DNA of 64,000 nucleotides from Adiantum capillus-veneris (taxonomy: Eukaryota; Streptophyta; Polypodiopsida; Polypodiales; Pteridaceae): contig CM043960.1 of NCBI GenBank assembly GCA_014529385.2, forward strand, positions 120,478,543 through 120,542,542. The letters run 5' to 3'. Numbering within the stretch: the stretch's first letter is position 1; each line of letters begins with the position of its first letter. The position numbers were made by a program, and so were the translations under genes. Below the pieces are notes generated by a model. It searched no databases. It saw only the letters and a list, made by a program, of their open reading frames with translations, and was not told the DNA's origin. Shown here piece after piece: positions 1 to 9,884 of the stretch.

Positions 1-274
1 ATAGGTTGAGAGAATCTCTCACCTTCTATTAGTTGTACACTAGTAGATCTTGCTTAAAGGCACATTGGCCTTTAAGTGGGAGGTTGTTGGGGTTAAGGCC
101 TATGTGCCTTGACCGGTCGCCCAGGTCATGGGCGCCCGCCCACTGTTACCCTATACTTATAGTGAGTATACTGTATAGGGGGAGCTGCCACTTCACAGTC
201 TCCCCACCCACATCGTGTGTGTCTCCTTCTCTCTCTCTCACTCTCCGTCTGTGGTGCTCCCCGATCCCCTTCAT
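1..274. other. No recognised gene; left-edge sequence with small hairpins
   Basis: I see no supported coding region here. There is a 9-bp perfect inverted repeat with a 6-base loop at 53-76 (CTTAAAGGC/GCCTTTAAG) and a short CT-rich patch near 225-245. The sequence borders the copia fragment that begins near 275. Confidence 0.5.
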
Positions 275-480
275 GCACCGTCCATTTTGGCATACCTCTA
301 GCATGCTCATTCTCAGTCCTTTCCTCACCAAGTACATCATGTACATCTACATCAGTAATAGGATGAACTGTAAAATTTTTAGAAACCCCCATAGACTATG
401 TATTCGCCGCATTGGAATCTACAGTCGAACTTCCACCACTGAAAAGAGGCAACAAAGTGTAATAAATGTCTTGTGAGCTT
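275..480 (-). pseudogene. Ty1/copia fragment, integrase-RT linker region
   Basis: Read on the minus strand, this 206-bp piece matches, with substitutions and small indels, the copia copy at about 46,545-46,757. It encodes the acidic linker between integrase and reverse transcriptase, including the shared peptides DVHDVL and LLPLFSGG. It carries no catalytic motif and is cut at both ends. The right end joins plus-strand gypsy sequence directly at about 480, so it is a scrap left by recombination or nested insertion. Confidence 0.8.
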
Positions 481-1532
481 GCGTATAGAGTATGCAAAAT
501 CACCCCACAAGGTACCATTTGTGTGGAAACTCTTGATGGAGGTGAAACCACTGGATTCCTCAATGGGAGTAAATTTAAAAGATACTTTGATCCTTTAAGC
601 CAAGAGGAGCTACGTGCCATCCATTTTAAAAAAGGCAGCCAAGGCACAAACAAAATTGAAAAAGATACAAGCTCAAGCTGAGGCTAAGGAGAAACAGCAA
701 CGTACTAGACGCCAATGAGAGGCCAACCTTGGAGTTATACATGCATTTCAAGTTGAAACAGAGGATGATTGGTTGGACTCTGACACACCTCTATGATACC
801 CTATTGAGTTAAATAGCACCTATGGGAAAGTGCTATATAACGCCTTATTGGACATAGGTGCTAAATATAATATGCTACATATGGAGTGTGGTGTCCGCTA
901 GGAAAGCTGTCTCTATCTGAGAGTACCATCAAAATCAAGGGTATCAACAAGTAAAAAACTACTGTTTTTGTAACCTAGCACACTTCTGTCAGTTATGACA
1001 ACGGGGTTGCAGCTCAAGACTTTTTGGTCATGCCTGCTAGAACTATGGAAGGCAATATAAACCTAGGATGCAAGTGGATCTTAGCGACCAAATGCACTAT
1101 TGATTGGGAGACTGGGAGTATCACAACACAAAAACAAACAAACTCTTAGTTCTACCACTCAAGCAATAGTCCCTGAGATATCACCTATTGAGGAAATACA
1201 ACCCAAAACATTGCATGTCCAAGAGGTAAACCATTTGTAGCTATAGCCGAACCCTCTAGAGATTCAACTTTTGTAGATAAAACAAAGCATGAGGCACACA
1301 AGACTCATCGTAATATAACAAAGAAAACATACAAATGGGTCCCTAAAGCTTCTTTTTGACGCTAAAAAGCAGAAGCCTTGTAAGAGACGCCCCAATCGCT
1401 CCAAGAAATGTAAGAAAATGTTGCATTGGATTCCTAAACAACTATTGGAAGCCCAAGGATACTATGAAGGGAATGATCAAATGTGGGTGCCTAAATGTAA
1501 ATTGTATTCTTACCTATTACCCATAGACCCAT
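481..1532 (+). pseudogene. Gypsy type-2 3' fragment: integrase C-terminus, retropepsin-like segment, W-V-P tail
   Basis: This is the 3' end of a Ty3/gypsy-like element in plus orientation. It begins inside the integrase C-terminal domain (ITPQGTICVETLDG, then FLNGSKFKRYF), which is followed by a basic helix to about 715. After a gap it encodes a retropepsin-like segment with the active-site-like triplet D-I-G at 851-859 in the context ALLDIGAKYNML. It then encodes three W-V/I-P-K motifs at about 1335, 1424 and 1482. Several stop codons and frame changes interrupt it, so it is a relic. The gene order, protease-like segment after integrase, recurs in the other gypsy family of this window (copies A and C). 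Confidence 0.7.
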
Positions 1533-2941
1533 TGTGGGATGCATGTCTAACCTCACCATCCTATCTTATTGCAGTATTAGTGAGAACCACGATTAAATTG
1601 TCAATCCATGGGATGAGGCTGACTCGACTAGTGCATAGAGGCTACAAGAGGGTGTCAATCCCTTGAAAAACAGCTAACAACTCGCATCTAACTCAAGCTA
1701 CACTCAAGTGACTGAAATCACCAAAAGCCAATCGCTCATCGACAAACAAAGCACATCCGTTACAGCATCAAATGACATCCAAACGTAATGAAACTTCTAG
1801 GACATGTTTATAAGACCTAAGCCACACATGCTTATGGTCTCAAACCCCAATTTAGGTCAAGTTCCAAAATCGCAATTATTAACAGCAGTGGATTTTTGAC
1901 CTACTCGTTTTTGACCCAAAATGCATCTAAATGCTTAGCAATGATGCCTTGTCTGTGGAGTCAGATCCGAATTCTGGCATCTGCCAAAAACCTAACTTTT
2001 CTTCTGGGGATCCCCTCGACCCCTGCTAAATGGTCAACTAATGATATAGAAAGGTTCTATTATGTTAGGGCATGCTACAACTCAAATCTCATCCGATTTG
2101 GTTGAGCTGACAGACCGCTATGGTCAGTTATTGGTCGTAGGTCTTCGTGCACTGCTCCGTTTCTAGGGGTTTAGACTAGCTACCGGCCGTACAAAATGGA
2201 TCATTGACGAGTAAAGAACTTACCCCTCATGTCTCGTGTGAGATGGCGTTGAAAACGGACAACTGTAGACTCCGGAAAAGATGCGTGAAAGAGGTCAAAA
2301 AGCTATCTCTGCAAAGGTAACAAGTGGAAATGAGGTGGTTTTAGCCTACCTGGGATATCTATAACCGGACTTTCCGAACCAATTTTTCCCAGATTCCCCT
2401 GTTAGTCCTACTAGGCCGTGAAATCTATGTTAAACTCAAAAATTTCCTTGATCGGATTCCTGTAGCTCATTGTGCAAGAATTTTGCAAAAGTAGGTATGG
2501 CCGCCTAATTTAGGCTTCCCGCTTCCATCTTCTGATTTCATTGAAAATTTTTGTGCTTGTCTACTTTGTCTTTCTGATTACCATCGTGTCTTTTTTTTTT
2601 CCATCTGAGCTTCTTTGCTATTTATTATTAATTTTTGACCTGTTTATTGAAAAAAATCAAAGAAAATAACAAAATGCGCTAAAAAAGTAATGTGAAAATC
2701 CAATAATTAAGAAAATCCATTCAAAAATATAGCTTTATTGTTTTTTGTTGGATTTCTCCATTTTTAAGTCTCAATATTAAGAGAAATGATAAAAAATTAA
2801 CCAAAAAGCACTATTTTTAATGATTTTCTGATAATATATACACTATTTACACTCATCGAAAAGATATTATCAGTGAATTTTTCCTTGTTGATTAATTATA
2901 AGGGCATTATTAGGTAATTTGCAAAAAATCACACGTTAACA
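1533..2941 (-). mobile_element. 3' LTR of gypsy copy A
   Basis: The right edge (TGTTAACG on the minus strand, position 2941) follows a polypurine tract. The left edge ends in CCCACA on the minus strand, giving a TG...CA repeat of about 1.41 kb. The same sequence occurs as the 3' LTR of copy C (58,994-59,993), next to a primer binding site at 24,323-24,604, and as a deleted fragment at 8,144-8,459. Near the U3 end the minus strand has a TATA-like run (about 2,835-2,845) that is also present in copy C. Both LTR edges are inferred from copy comparison. Confidence 0.75.
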
Positions 2942-2948
2942 TCAAACT

Positions 2949-2963
2949 TTTTCCTCCCTCTTC
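2949..2963 (-). promoter_or_regulatory. Polypurine tract of gypsy copy A
   Basis: On the minus strand this reads as a run of G and A immediately before the LTR. The equivalent tract in copy C is GAAGAGGGAGGAAAAG at 58,972-58,987. In LTR retrotransposons such a tract primes plus-strand DNA synthesis, and the location fits that role. Confidence 0.65.
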
Positions 2964-4421
2964 AAACATTGCCCTTAATTGCTTAGTGCCCTTCCACCCC
3001 TCCTAGATGGCGTACTCCGAAATGATTGTGTGCATGGTTTGAACAATCATGTTTTATGCATAGCCGCGGTTGGCTCTACCATGCTTTGAAGATCAATGCA
3101 GTTCAAACCATTATGTTGTGTAAGAGCTGGGTCTTGAGTAATTAACTCAAGGGTTTCTGATGTTGAGGTTTGTTGCTGCTGTCTTTCAAAGAGCAAATCT
3201 TGTAGCTTGTGTGCTCTCTACTTGATTTTTCCATGAGGATGCTTCAGCACACTGATTGCTTGAGCTGTTGGTAGCACTTTTGTCTGTTGTTGAGCTTTTT
3301 CTTGCCATTGGTAGCTTGGTCTGCTTGGTGCTGTATGGTGTGGTGGAGTCTTTCGAGACTTAACTCTCCATTGCTTGATTGGTTTTACGGTTTGTGGAGA
3401 AGATAAGTGCTCCTTTTTCTTCCAAATCCATTTGATGTTAGGTTCCTTGTTTGGAGATGCTCGTCTCTGTGTTTTGACATTTGGAACCTCCTTTGGTTTT
3501 TTCGGTGATGTTTTGGGCACCCAGATTTGATTCGGCTTGTCCTTAAGCTGTGCTTTTGGTACACAAATTTACCTGAATCTTTGCATGCTACTTGTAGCAT
3601 GTGCTTGTTGAGAGGATGGAGAAGATTAATTACTCGTGGTTTGTTCTACTACTGATTGCCTTTCCATTCCCCTTTGCTTGGTGCAATTGGAAGAATGAGT
3701 TTTTCGCCTCTCGGTGATAGCTTGGGATGATTCGTATTCCAGTCTGGTACTGCTTTGTATGTTTGCATCCAGGGAATTCCAAGAATCATCATCTCATTCA
3801 TTTGTTCATCTAGTAAGCATACAAACTAATGAGGACATGAACATCCATGTACTATCACATTCAAGTTGACTACTCCCAATGTTGGTGTTGGGTTCTTGTT
3901 GCATCATTTGATAGTCTCCATTCTTGTCGTCAATGCTTGACTTGTTGCTTTCTTGTACATGGAATAACTGACTGCATTTACTCTAGCTCTTGTGTCTACC
4001 AAAGCACTTGTGCTATGATTGTTGAGCTGTACTTTGTTGCACAGGTCCATTCCGTCTAACCACTCATCATCTGTTGAAAGTGCATCTTTGGGTCATTCCC
4101 ATTGTCGGTCATCTATTTTCAGAGTGTTGATGGGAATCGAAATCTGTTGATTCTTGAGAGTGGCTTTCCATTTGAGTACCCAAAGCCGAGCTTCCTCTTG
4201 GGCTTCATCAATAACCTGTTGTCATTTAATCCTCCTTTGCTTGGCTGCATGCATTCTTTCTAGAAATTTCTTGGTTAGTGGTAGATTGTACTTCTTTAAA
4301 CGGCATCCACTAATCCAATTAGCCATTAGTTCACCATCTAGGGTGGATAACTTCACTGCTCCACTTGGAGATACATCTTCAATGATAAACAGTCCGTTTT
4401 TCTTTTTTGGGAATGTGTTGC
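2964..4421 (-). pseudogene. Gypsy copy A post-integrase region with second retropepsin-like segment
   Basis: This lies between the integrase stop and the polypurine tract, read on the minus strand. Around 3,960-4,020 it encodes ALVDTRARVNAVSYS, which has the shape of a retropepsin active site (A-L-V-D-T-G-A) with the glycine replaced by arginine; the D-T-R codons are at 3,988-3,996. About 60 residues further it has MILGIPWM, matching the hydrophobic-glycine end of retropepsins. A tail with W-V-P-K and K-rich sequence follows (about 3,600-3,200). Stops and frame shifts interrupt it. Copy C has the same region at 57,849-58,971. The protease assignment is an inference from motif spacing; the domain may be structural rather than catalytic. 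Confidence 0.55.
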
Positions 4422-5382
4422 TTAAGGGAATAGATTAAAACTAAGTCCCCTTTCTTTGAAGATTTTTGTAATAAGGTGGGAATCAAAAAACTGCTTTTGT
4501 TTCCGCTTTTGTGCATAGATGTGAGCTACAACAGTTAGCCTTTGCTCATCTAGCTTTTCCAAATCTTCAAGTCTTTTTGATAATTCATGTCCAATCCACT
4601 CAAGATTTTTAGCTACCCTTAATGTCGGCAATAGAAATTCTATTGGAAGTATGGTATCAAGACCATAAACAAGGTTAAAGGGTGTAGCATTTAAAGCTGT
4701 TTTAAATGAAACTCGATAAGCCCATAGAGTAGAATGGAGATTCATTTCCCAATCTATCCTTCCTGAACTAACCACTTTAGTCAATATCGAGCTAAGAATT
4801 TTGTTCGTATGCTCAGCTTGCTCGTTTGCTTGTGGGTGATAGGGAGCAGATTTGTTATGGATGACCATAAACGCATTAAGCAAATACTCGATTACCTCGT
4901 TGAGGAAATGAGTTCCCTGATCACTAACAATTTCTATTGGCAGTCCATATCTCATGAATATATACTCATATAAGAATGCGGCAGTGGTTCTGGCATCATT
5001 CTTTTGAGTTGCTTTAGCCTTGGTCCACTTAGTCAAATAGTCCGTAGCTACAATGATATATTGAGCTTGGGTTCTATAAGCAAGTGGATATATTGGCCCA
5101 ACAAAATCTATACCCCATTTTGCAAAATCTCTTGCCCCCATCATTGGTCTTAAGGGCATGCTATCTACACGTGTTGGCATTTTTAGTCGCTGACATGCAT
5201 CACACCTTCAAACATATTCTTTGGCATCTGCAAAAAGTGTTGGCCACCATATGCCTACCATTAAGATTGCTCTTGCGGTGGTCTCACTAGAAAAGTGACC
5301 TCCAGCTAATCCATCATGTGTTTGTTCTATAATCAGAATATACTCGTTTTCATTTGCACAAAGATGCAAATGAATGATCTTG
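4422..5382 (-). pseudogene. Gypsy copy A integrase (core open, N-terminus truncated)
   Basis: The 252-residue open stretch 5,180-4,422 holds the integrase catalytic core: first Asp in WGIDFVGPI, second Asp in IVSDQGTHF, and Glu in NEQAEHTN. These are the D, D and E that bind metal and join element DNA to the target. The C-terminal part (NATPFNLVYG, LPIEF) is typical of Ty3/gypsy. Upstream, to 5,382, lies a zinc-binding motif (H-x-G-x4-GHF ... C-x2-C) interrupted by a TGA at 5,208-5,210, a stop shared with copy C. Beyond 5,382 the gypsy sequence stops and CACTA sequence begins, so RT and gag are missing. Confidence 0.85.
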
Positions 5383-6265
5383 TTGCTGCAGGAGAGACTA
5401 TAGACTGGGAGGCCTTAGAGTCTCGCTGATCGATTGAGGTGAGACGTTTGATCGAGACAAATAATATGTGTGAGTTGACTTAATTAATTAAGTATATGTG
5501 AAGTAATATCATACTAAGTTTGTGACTTGTCCCTTTATGTGCAGGTTGTGACGTGCAATCAGTGGATTTCTATATATGTTTTGTGAGACACAAACACATC
5601 TCTATGTTTCTTTCTTATATAGACATGGTTATATTTATTGTTTATTGTTTATGGTTATGGTTATGGTTATAGTTTTGTTTATGGTTATGGTTATGGTTAT
5701 CGTTACGGTTTTGATCAATATGGTTATGGTTATGGTTTTAATTTGGTTATGGTTTTGCACAAAGTTCGTTATATATGAAGTTCGTTATGGTTATGGTTTT
5801 GCACAAAGTTCGTTTCATTTCTTCCATCAAGTTGTGCCTTAAATCTCATGTGAGATCCTACATGGATATCATGTAGGAGACGTATATATGATTTTTTTTG
5901 AAAAGTTTATGTTAAAACGAAGGGAACACTGCCGAAATTTCTGCGGGAGCACGGTTGATTTTGGTGCTGCTCGCTTTCTTGGGCAGAGGACAGTGGGCAG
6001 AGGACAGACAGTCTAGCTGTGGCTGTGTCCATCTTTTCACTGGGCACAGGCCAGGCTGCCTGTTCTCTACCCAAGAATTTTTTTTTCTGATATGGTCGTC
6101 GATATGGGCGTCGATACAGGCATTGAAATACGCATCGAAAACTAGGACTATCGACGTGGATATCGATGCGTATTTTGACTGTTTCATAGGGATGTCCGAA
6201 TTCGACGCGGTTTTCGACGGTTGACGTCGAAATCTACGTCGAAGGCACCTGTTTTTGTTGTAGTG
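5383..6265 (+). mobile_element. CACTA element 3'-end fragment
   Basis: The first part (about 5,510-5,890) is the reverse complement of 24,608-25,020, the 3' end of the CACTA element further right. The last 190 bases hold repeated CGTCGAWA-type words, such as the GTCGATATGGGCGTCGATAC stretch near 6,107, which resemble the subterminal repeats near 29,390-29,490. The fragment ends with TTGTTGTAGTG at 6,255-6,265. That is the reverse complement of CACTACAACAA, the CACTA terminal inverted repeat, and it matches the terminus at 29,524. No transposase coding remains. The left edge abuts gypsy copy A. Confidence 0.75.
5640..5815 (+). repeat. Degenerate GGTTAT subterminal repeat array
   Basis: Some twenty copies of GGTTAT or GGTTTT-like units are interspersed with the larger unit GCACAAAGTTCGT. 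The same array appears reverse-complemented at 24,680-24,915. Arrays like this near CACTA ends are usual transposase-binding subterminal repeats. Their spurious open frames are not genes. Confidence 0.8.
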
Positions 6266-8143
6266 CCAGCTGAAGATTTCACATTTTTGGCACTTTTATT
6301 CTTTTGTTTGTTTGTTTTTCACTGCATTTCAATTTTGTAACTTTGGGGGGTCATATTGACACTATTACCCTCCCCAAGCTTGTTACCCTCCTCAAGCTCA
6401 TCACAATAGTAAACTCCCTTTATAATACTTAAGCTAAAGGTCAAGAAGGATTAAGCCCACTAGAAAGTACTAGTACATTGCACATAATACTTCATAATAT
6501 CGAATTAAGAACCTAAAGTAACCATTGACAATTAGGAAGGCATTTCCCATGGTATTAAGAGAAGATCTCTAATGTCTATCTTGGTCAAACAAGCATAGTC
6601 AGACTTCTTGATTCATAAACCGACAAGGGACTATGACATAAAATTATATTGAGTTTTATGTCTAATACTAAGCAAATGTGTTGAATATTGTGCTACCAAT
6701 CACAGTTAAAGCAGTCAAACATGGATGCTAAAAAAGACAAGAGGCAATGCTAATGGACAAGAAACATCTGCTCGTGTTGATGATCATGCTTGATTCGAAT
6801 AGACAAAGATTACATGAAGTTCAAAATCCCAACTATTGCAATGTGTTCCTATACACACTAGAAAACACAAGGAATACCTCTAGGAGGTACATCAGTGGGA
6901 AGAGGCACCAACCTTTATTGAACACAATCAAAACAACATAAAGAATCCTAACCTAAGCATTTGCAGCCCCCTAGAGGGTCAACGGATAGGATATTGTATA
7001 GATGGGTGGATAGCCCTAAATCTAAACCCCTATCCTTGTTATCGTCAAGAAAAATAAAGTTATTATCAGTGAGACCATACATGCCACCCTTGTAATCATG
7101 TAAATATTTCTCATCATTAGATGCACATATGTTCACTAAGAATTTCATTAGGCGTGTATAGTCATCTTGCTTAAAAGGGTAAGCTTGTGCAATCGGAGAA
7201 CGTTCTCTACTAAGTAGGGATCAAGAGACGTATTAAGCCATTCTAATTCCTCAAAGTTTTTCCTACACGCTAGTGTATCTACCAAATCCCATGCACAGGC
7301 AAGCATCGGGTTGACTATGTATCTACCAAATCCCATTCACATGCAAGCATCGGGTTGACTATGTGAAACACTTGTAAAAAGTAAAGAGGGTACCTTCACC
7401 CAAGGTAGGAGTGAATGACTCTAGTGTACTAGCCATATTTGTACACACATATAGATTTTGGTTAGTGTGCAAATATTATAAGGGTCATGTCAAAAGGTCA
7501 TGTCTTTGTGCATAATGTGTTATTATGATTTTTGGGTCATGTACTAGAATTTGTAGGTTTTAAGCTTTTTGGGGTGGCTCGTGCTCTTTTACTTTTTTTA
7601 TTTTTGTTTTCTTGAGTATAGGGCTATATATATACATTCCCTAAAAGGTTATAAGGGGAGCAAGTGAATGATGGATGTCAACAAACACTATCCCCTTTCT
7701 TGGGTAGATCATACCTTTTAGAACAATGTCGTCACCTTTTGAAACCATTTGTTCCAAGTTGTAATGGGTGAAGACTTTGACCAATAGTTTTTCACCACCC
7801 TAAGCATTTCATCTAGTTACAAGGGTGGTAAGGTACTCTCCCAAGATTTTACTTGAAATGTTGTTTTAGGTGATGCATTTACAATGGTAGGTGATATTCT
7901 TTCCTTCTTTTTTTGTACATTTTTGGTGGTAGGTGAAAGTTGTGAAGAAGTTTGTGTTTCTGTAGAAGAACTACATGAAGAGCAAGAAGCTTCATTTTTT
8001 TTTCTATGTTTGAGCCTTGCGATACAAGTCATTCTCGCTTGGGTAACCAAACTAGCTCTGAACTAGATGTATAGTATTCTATGATCTTTCTCTTTCCACG
8101 ATCTTCAATCTGCTTTATCATTAGAGGATTTTACTCACATGCG
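6266..8143. other. No recognised gene
   Basis: About 1.9 kb between the CACTA terminus and an LTR scrap. Only short open frames occur, the longest about 77 codons (Ser/Lys-rich, minus strand 8,050-7,817), with no family resemblance I recognise. A 44-bp tandem duplication lies at 7,275-7,362. The rest appears to be old, unassigned sequence. Confidence 0.5.
7275..7362. repeat. 44-bp tandem duplication
   Basis: Two adjacent copies start with GTATCTACCAAATCCCAT at 7,275 and 7,319, with two mismatches between them (GCACAGGC versus TCACATGC). This is a simple local duplication of unknown significance. Confidence 0.85.
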
Positions 8144-8459
8144 TGTGGGACGCATGCCTAAACTCACCATCCTATCTTATTGCAGTATTAGCGAGAACCA
8201 CAATTAAATTGTCAATCCATGGGATGAAGCTGATTCGACTAGTGCATAGAGGCTACAAGAGAGTGTCAATCTTTTAAAAAACAACTAACAACTCGCATCT
8301 AACTTAAGCTACACTCAAGTGACTGAAATCACCAAAAGCCAATCACTCATCGATAAACAAAGCACATCCGTTACAGCATCAGATGAATCGCGATTATTAA
8401 CAGCAGTGGCTTTTTGACCTAGTCGTTTAGAATGAATCTAAATGCTTAGCAATGATGCC
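8144..8459 (-). mobile_element. Gypsy LTR fragment (copy A/C family)
   Basis: Matches 1,533-1,947 from the TGTGGGA edge onward, with an internal deletion of about 100 bases at 8,391. It is in minus orientation and sits just before the plus-strand leader of copy B, so it is not copy B's own 5' LTR. No primer binding site adjoins it at 8,143. Confidence 0.75.
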
Positions 8460-8755
8460 CCAATACCCCGCCTATGCTTAGTTTTTGATTTGAAAGTGTA
8501 AATTCCCAGTTATAATGAAATTAAGCTGCAGGTTGGTGATGCTAAAAGCTACAAATTACTGTGATGTGTTTACGTCAATGCGTAGAGCTCTTACATGTAC
8601 TTGCAATGCAACAAACGGGACTGCAATATGACAACCGGAGAGGGAGTAGGAAGCGCGAGAAGGAGAGAAGTGAGCGTCGTTAGCTCACGCTGCGTTTCTA
8701 TTATCCAAAACTTAATAATAACTTACAAAAATTGGCTTTTATACCTTAGCCAAGG
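8460..8755. other. Unassigned spacer
   Basis: About 300 bases between the LTR scrap and the copy B leader. I see no gene or repeat. Confidence 0.5.
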
Positions 8756-8905
8756 ACTAAAGTTTGTACTGACTTTTTGAAACTTGAGTGTAAATTTGGG
8801 AAAAAAATGTCCAAACTTGATGAAATTTGATTCATAGGCTTATATTGATGTGATAAACATGTGTATATGCTCAGTTGACCAAAAAGATGCAAAAGTTTGC
8901 CAATT

Positions 8906-9494
8906 GTCAATAATCGCGATTATTTACTACTGTCCCATTTTTCAAATTTTTTGGCCAAGCTGGCATACCACTGGTTTTACCATGTGGTATTAAGCCTACA
9001 AACCAAATTTGGTAAGATTTGAATCATTGGATTGGAAATTGTGACCAAATTTGCAAAGTTAGTCTACGGACAGAAAATTGATGACCATTTAACCGAAAAT
9101 TGTCCAAACTTGTTGAAACTTGGCTAGGGACCTTAACTTGAGGTGCTTAATAGATCTGTGTCAAAGTTGGGACAAAAATTGACAAAAATATAGCTGGAGT
9201 AAATAATCGCGATTATTTACATCTGCTTCAAAAATTGCAAATTTTGCAAATTTGAGTATACCACAAGGTCAAGCATATCAAGTAGACCACACAAATCAAG
9301 TTTTGTGAAATTTGGACCACAACAGTGAGACTAAAGCTAGATTCTTGAAATCAGAGTCTGTGGACACGAAACAGTTGGTAAACTTGAACAGATTTTGTCC
9401 AAACTTGTCCAAGGACTTCAACAGAGTGTATACTTGCCAAACCAAGCCAGAAAGTATAAAAAATTGACAAAAGTAAATAATCACAATTATTTAC
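8906..9494. repeat. Three copies of a 22-bp palindrome about 280 bp apart in the gypsy leader
   Basis: The palindrome with core TAAATAATCGCGATTATTTA occurs at 9,199-9,220 (perfect), 8,906-8,927 (one mismatched arm base) and 9,473-9,494 (CGCG changed to CACA). Spacings are 293 and 274 bases. The flanks share words such as TTGTCCAAACTTG and CAAATTTGG, so this looks like a diverged tandem array of roughly 280-bp units. The same palindrome occurs at 23,607-23,628 and three times at 60,370-60,971. Confidence 0.85.
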
Positions 9495-9848
9495 TATTGC
9501 TACATAGGGGACACCAGTTTTGACCTTTGAACTTGTACAGTGTTACACCAACATAATACAAAGCCACCGGGCAATTTTGGGTTCAATCGGATCCAAATTG
9601 GTACATGTTCACTCAATTTCTAAGTTGCAGATTAATCCTTTGATTTTTTGCCAAAGTTGAATCTGAAAGTCATTTGCTGACTCCCAGAGCTCGATTTGAA
9701 GTGATACACACAGAGCAATCAAAATAGTTAGCAAAAATTATACAGTCTTTGTGACAAATTTATACAAGAATCAGGTTGCAGACAAGGAATCGGCAATTCA
9801 GCAGAGGTTGCAATCAATTCAAGTGGAAATTGATGACAAGTCAATCCA

Positions 9849-9870
9849 AAGGTAAGTACTCTATCCAGGG
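9849..9870 (+). promoter_or_regulatory. Splice-donor-like site in the gag leader
   Basis: AAAGGTAAGTACT, an excellent match to the plant 5' splice consensus, lies about 30 bases before the gag ATG. It is preserved in copy C at 49,803-49,815. It may serve a spliced subgenomic RNA or a leader intron; the acceptor is not identified. Confidence 0.4.
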
Positions 9871-9884
9871 CTTCACCAGTCTTT

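Noticed and set aside
33-476. 147-codon plus-strand frame at the left edge
   Set aside because: It is antisense to the copia fragment at 275-480 and spans the junction; shadow frame.
5576-5842. Met-Val-rich frame
   Set aside because: It is the GGTTAT subterminal array of the CACTA fragment, mirrored at 24,645-24,968.
8906-9494. CRISPR-like array (palindromic repeats with regular spacing)
   Set aside because: Spacers are about 280 bp and similar to each other, the context is a eukaryotic retroelement, and no cas-like gene exists.
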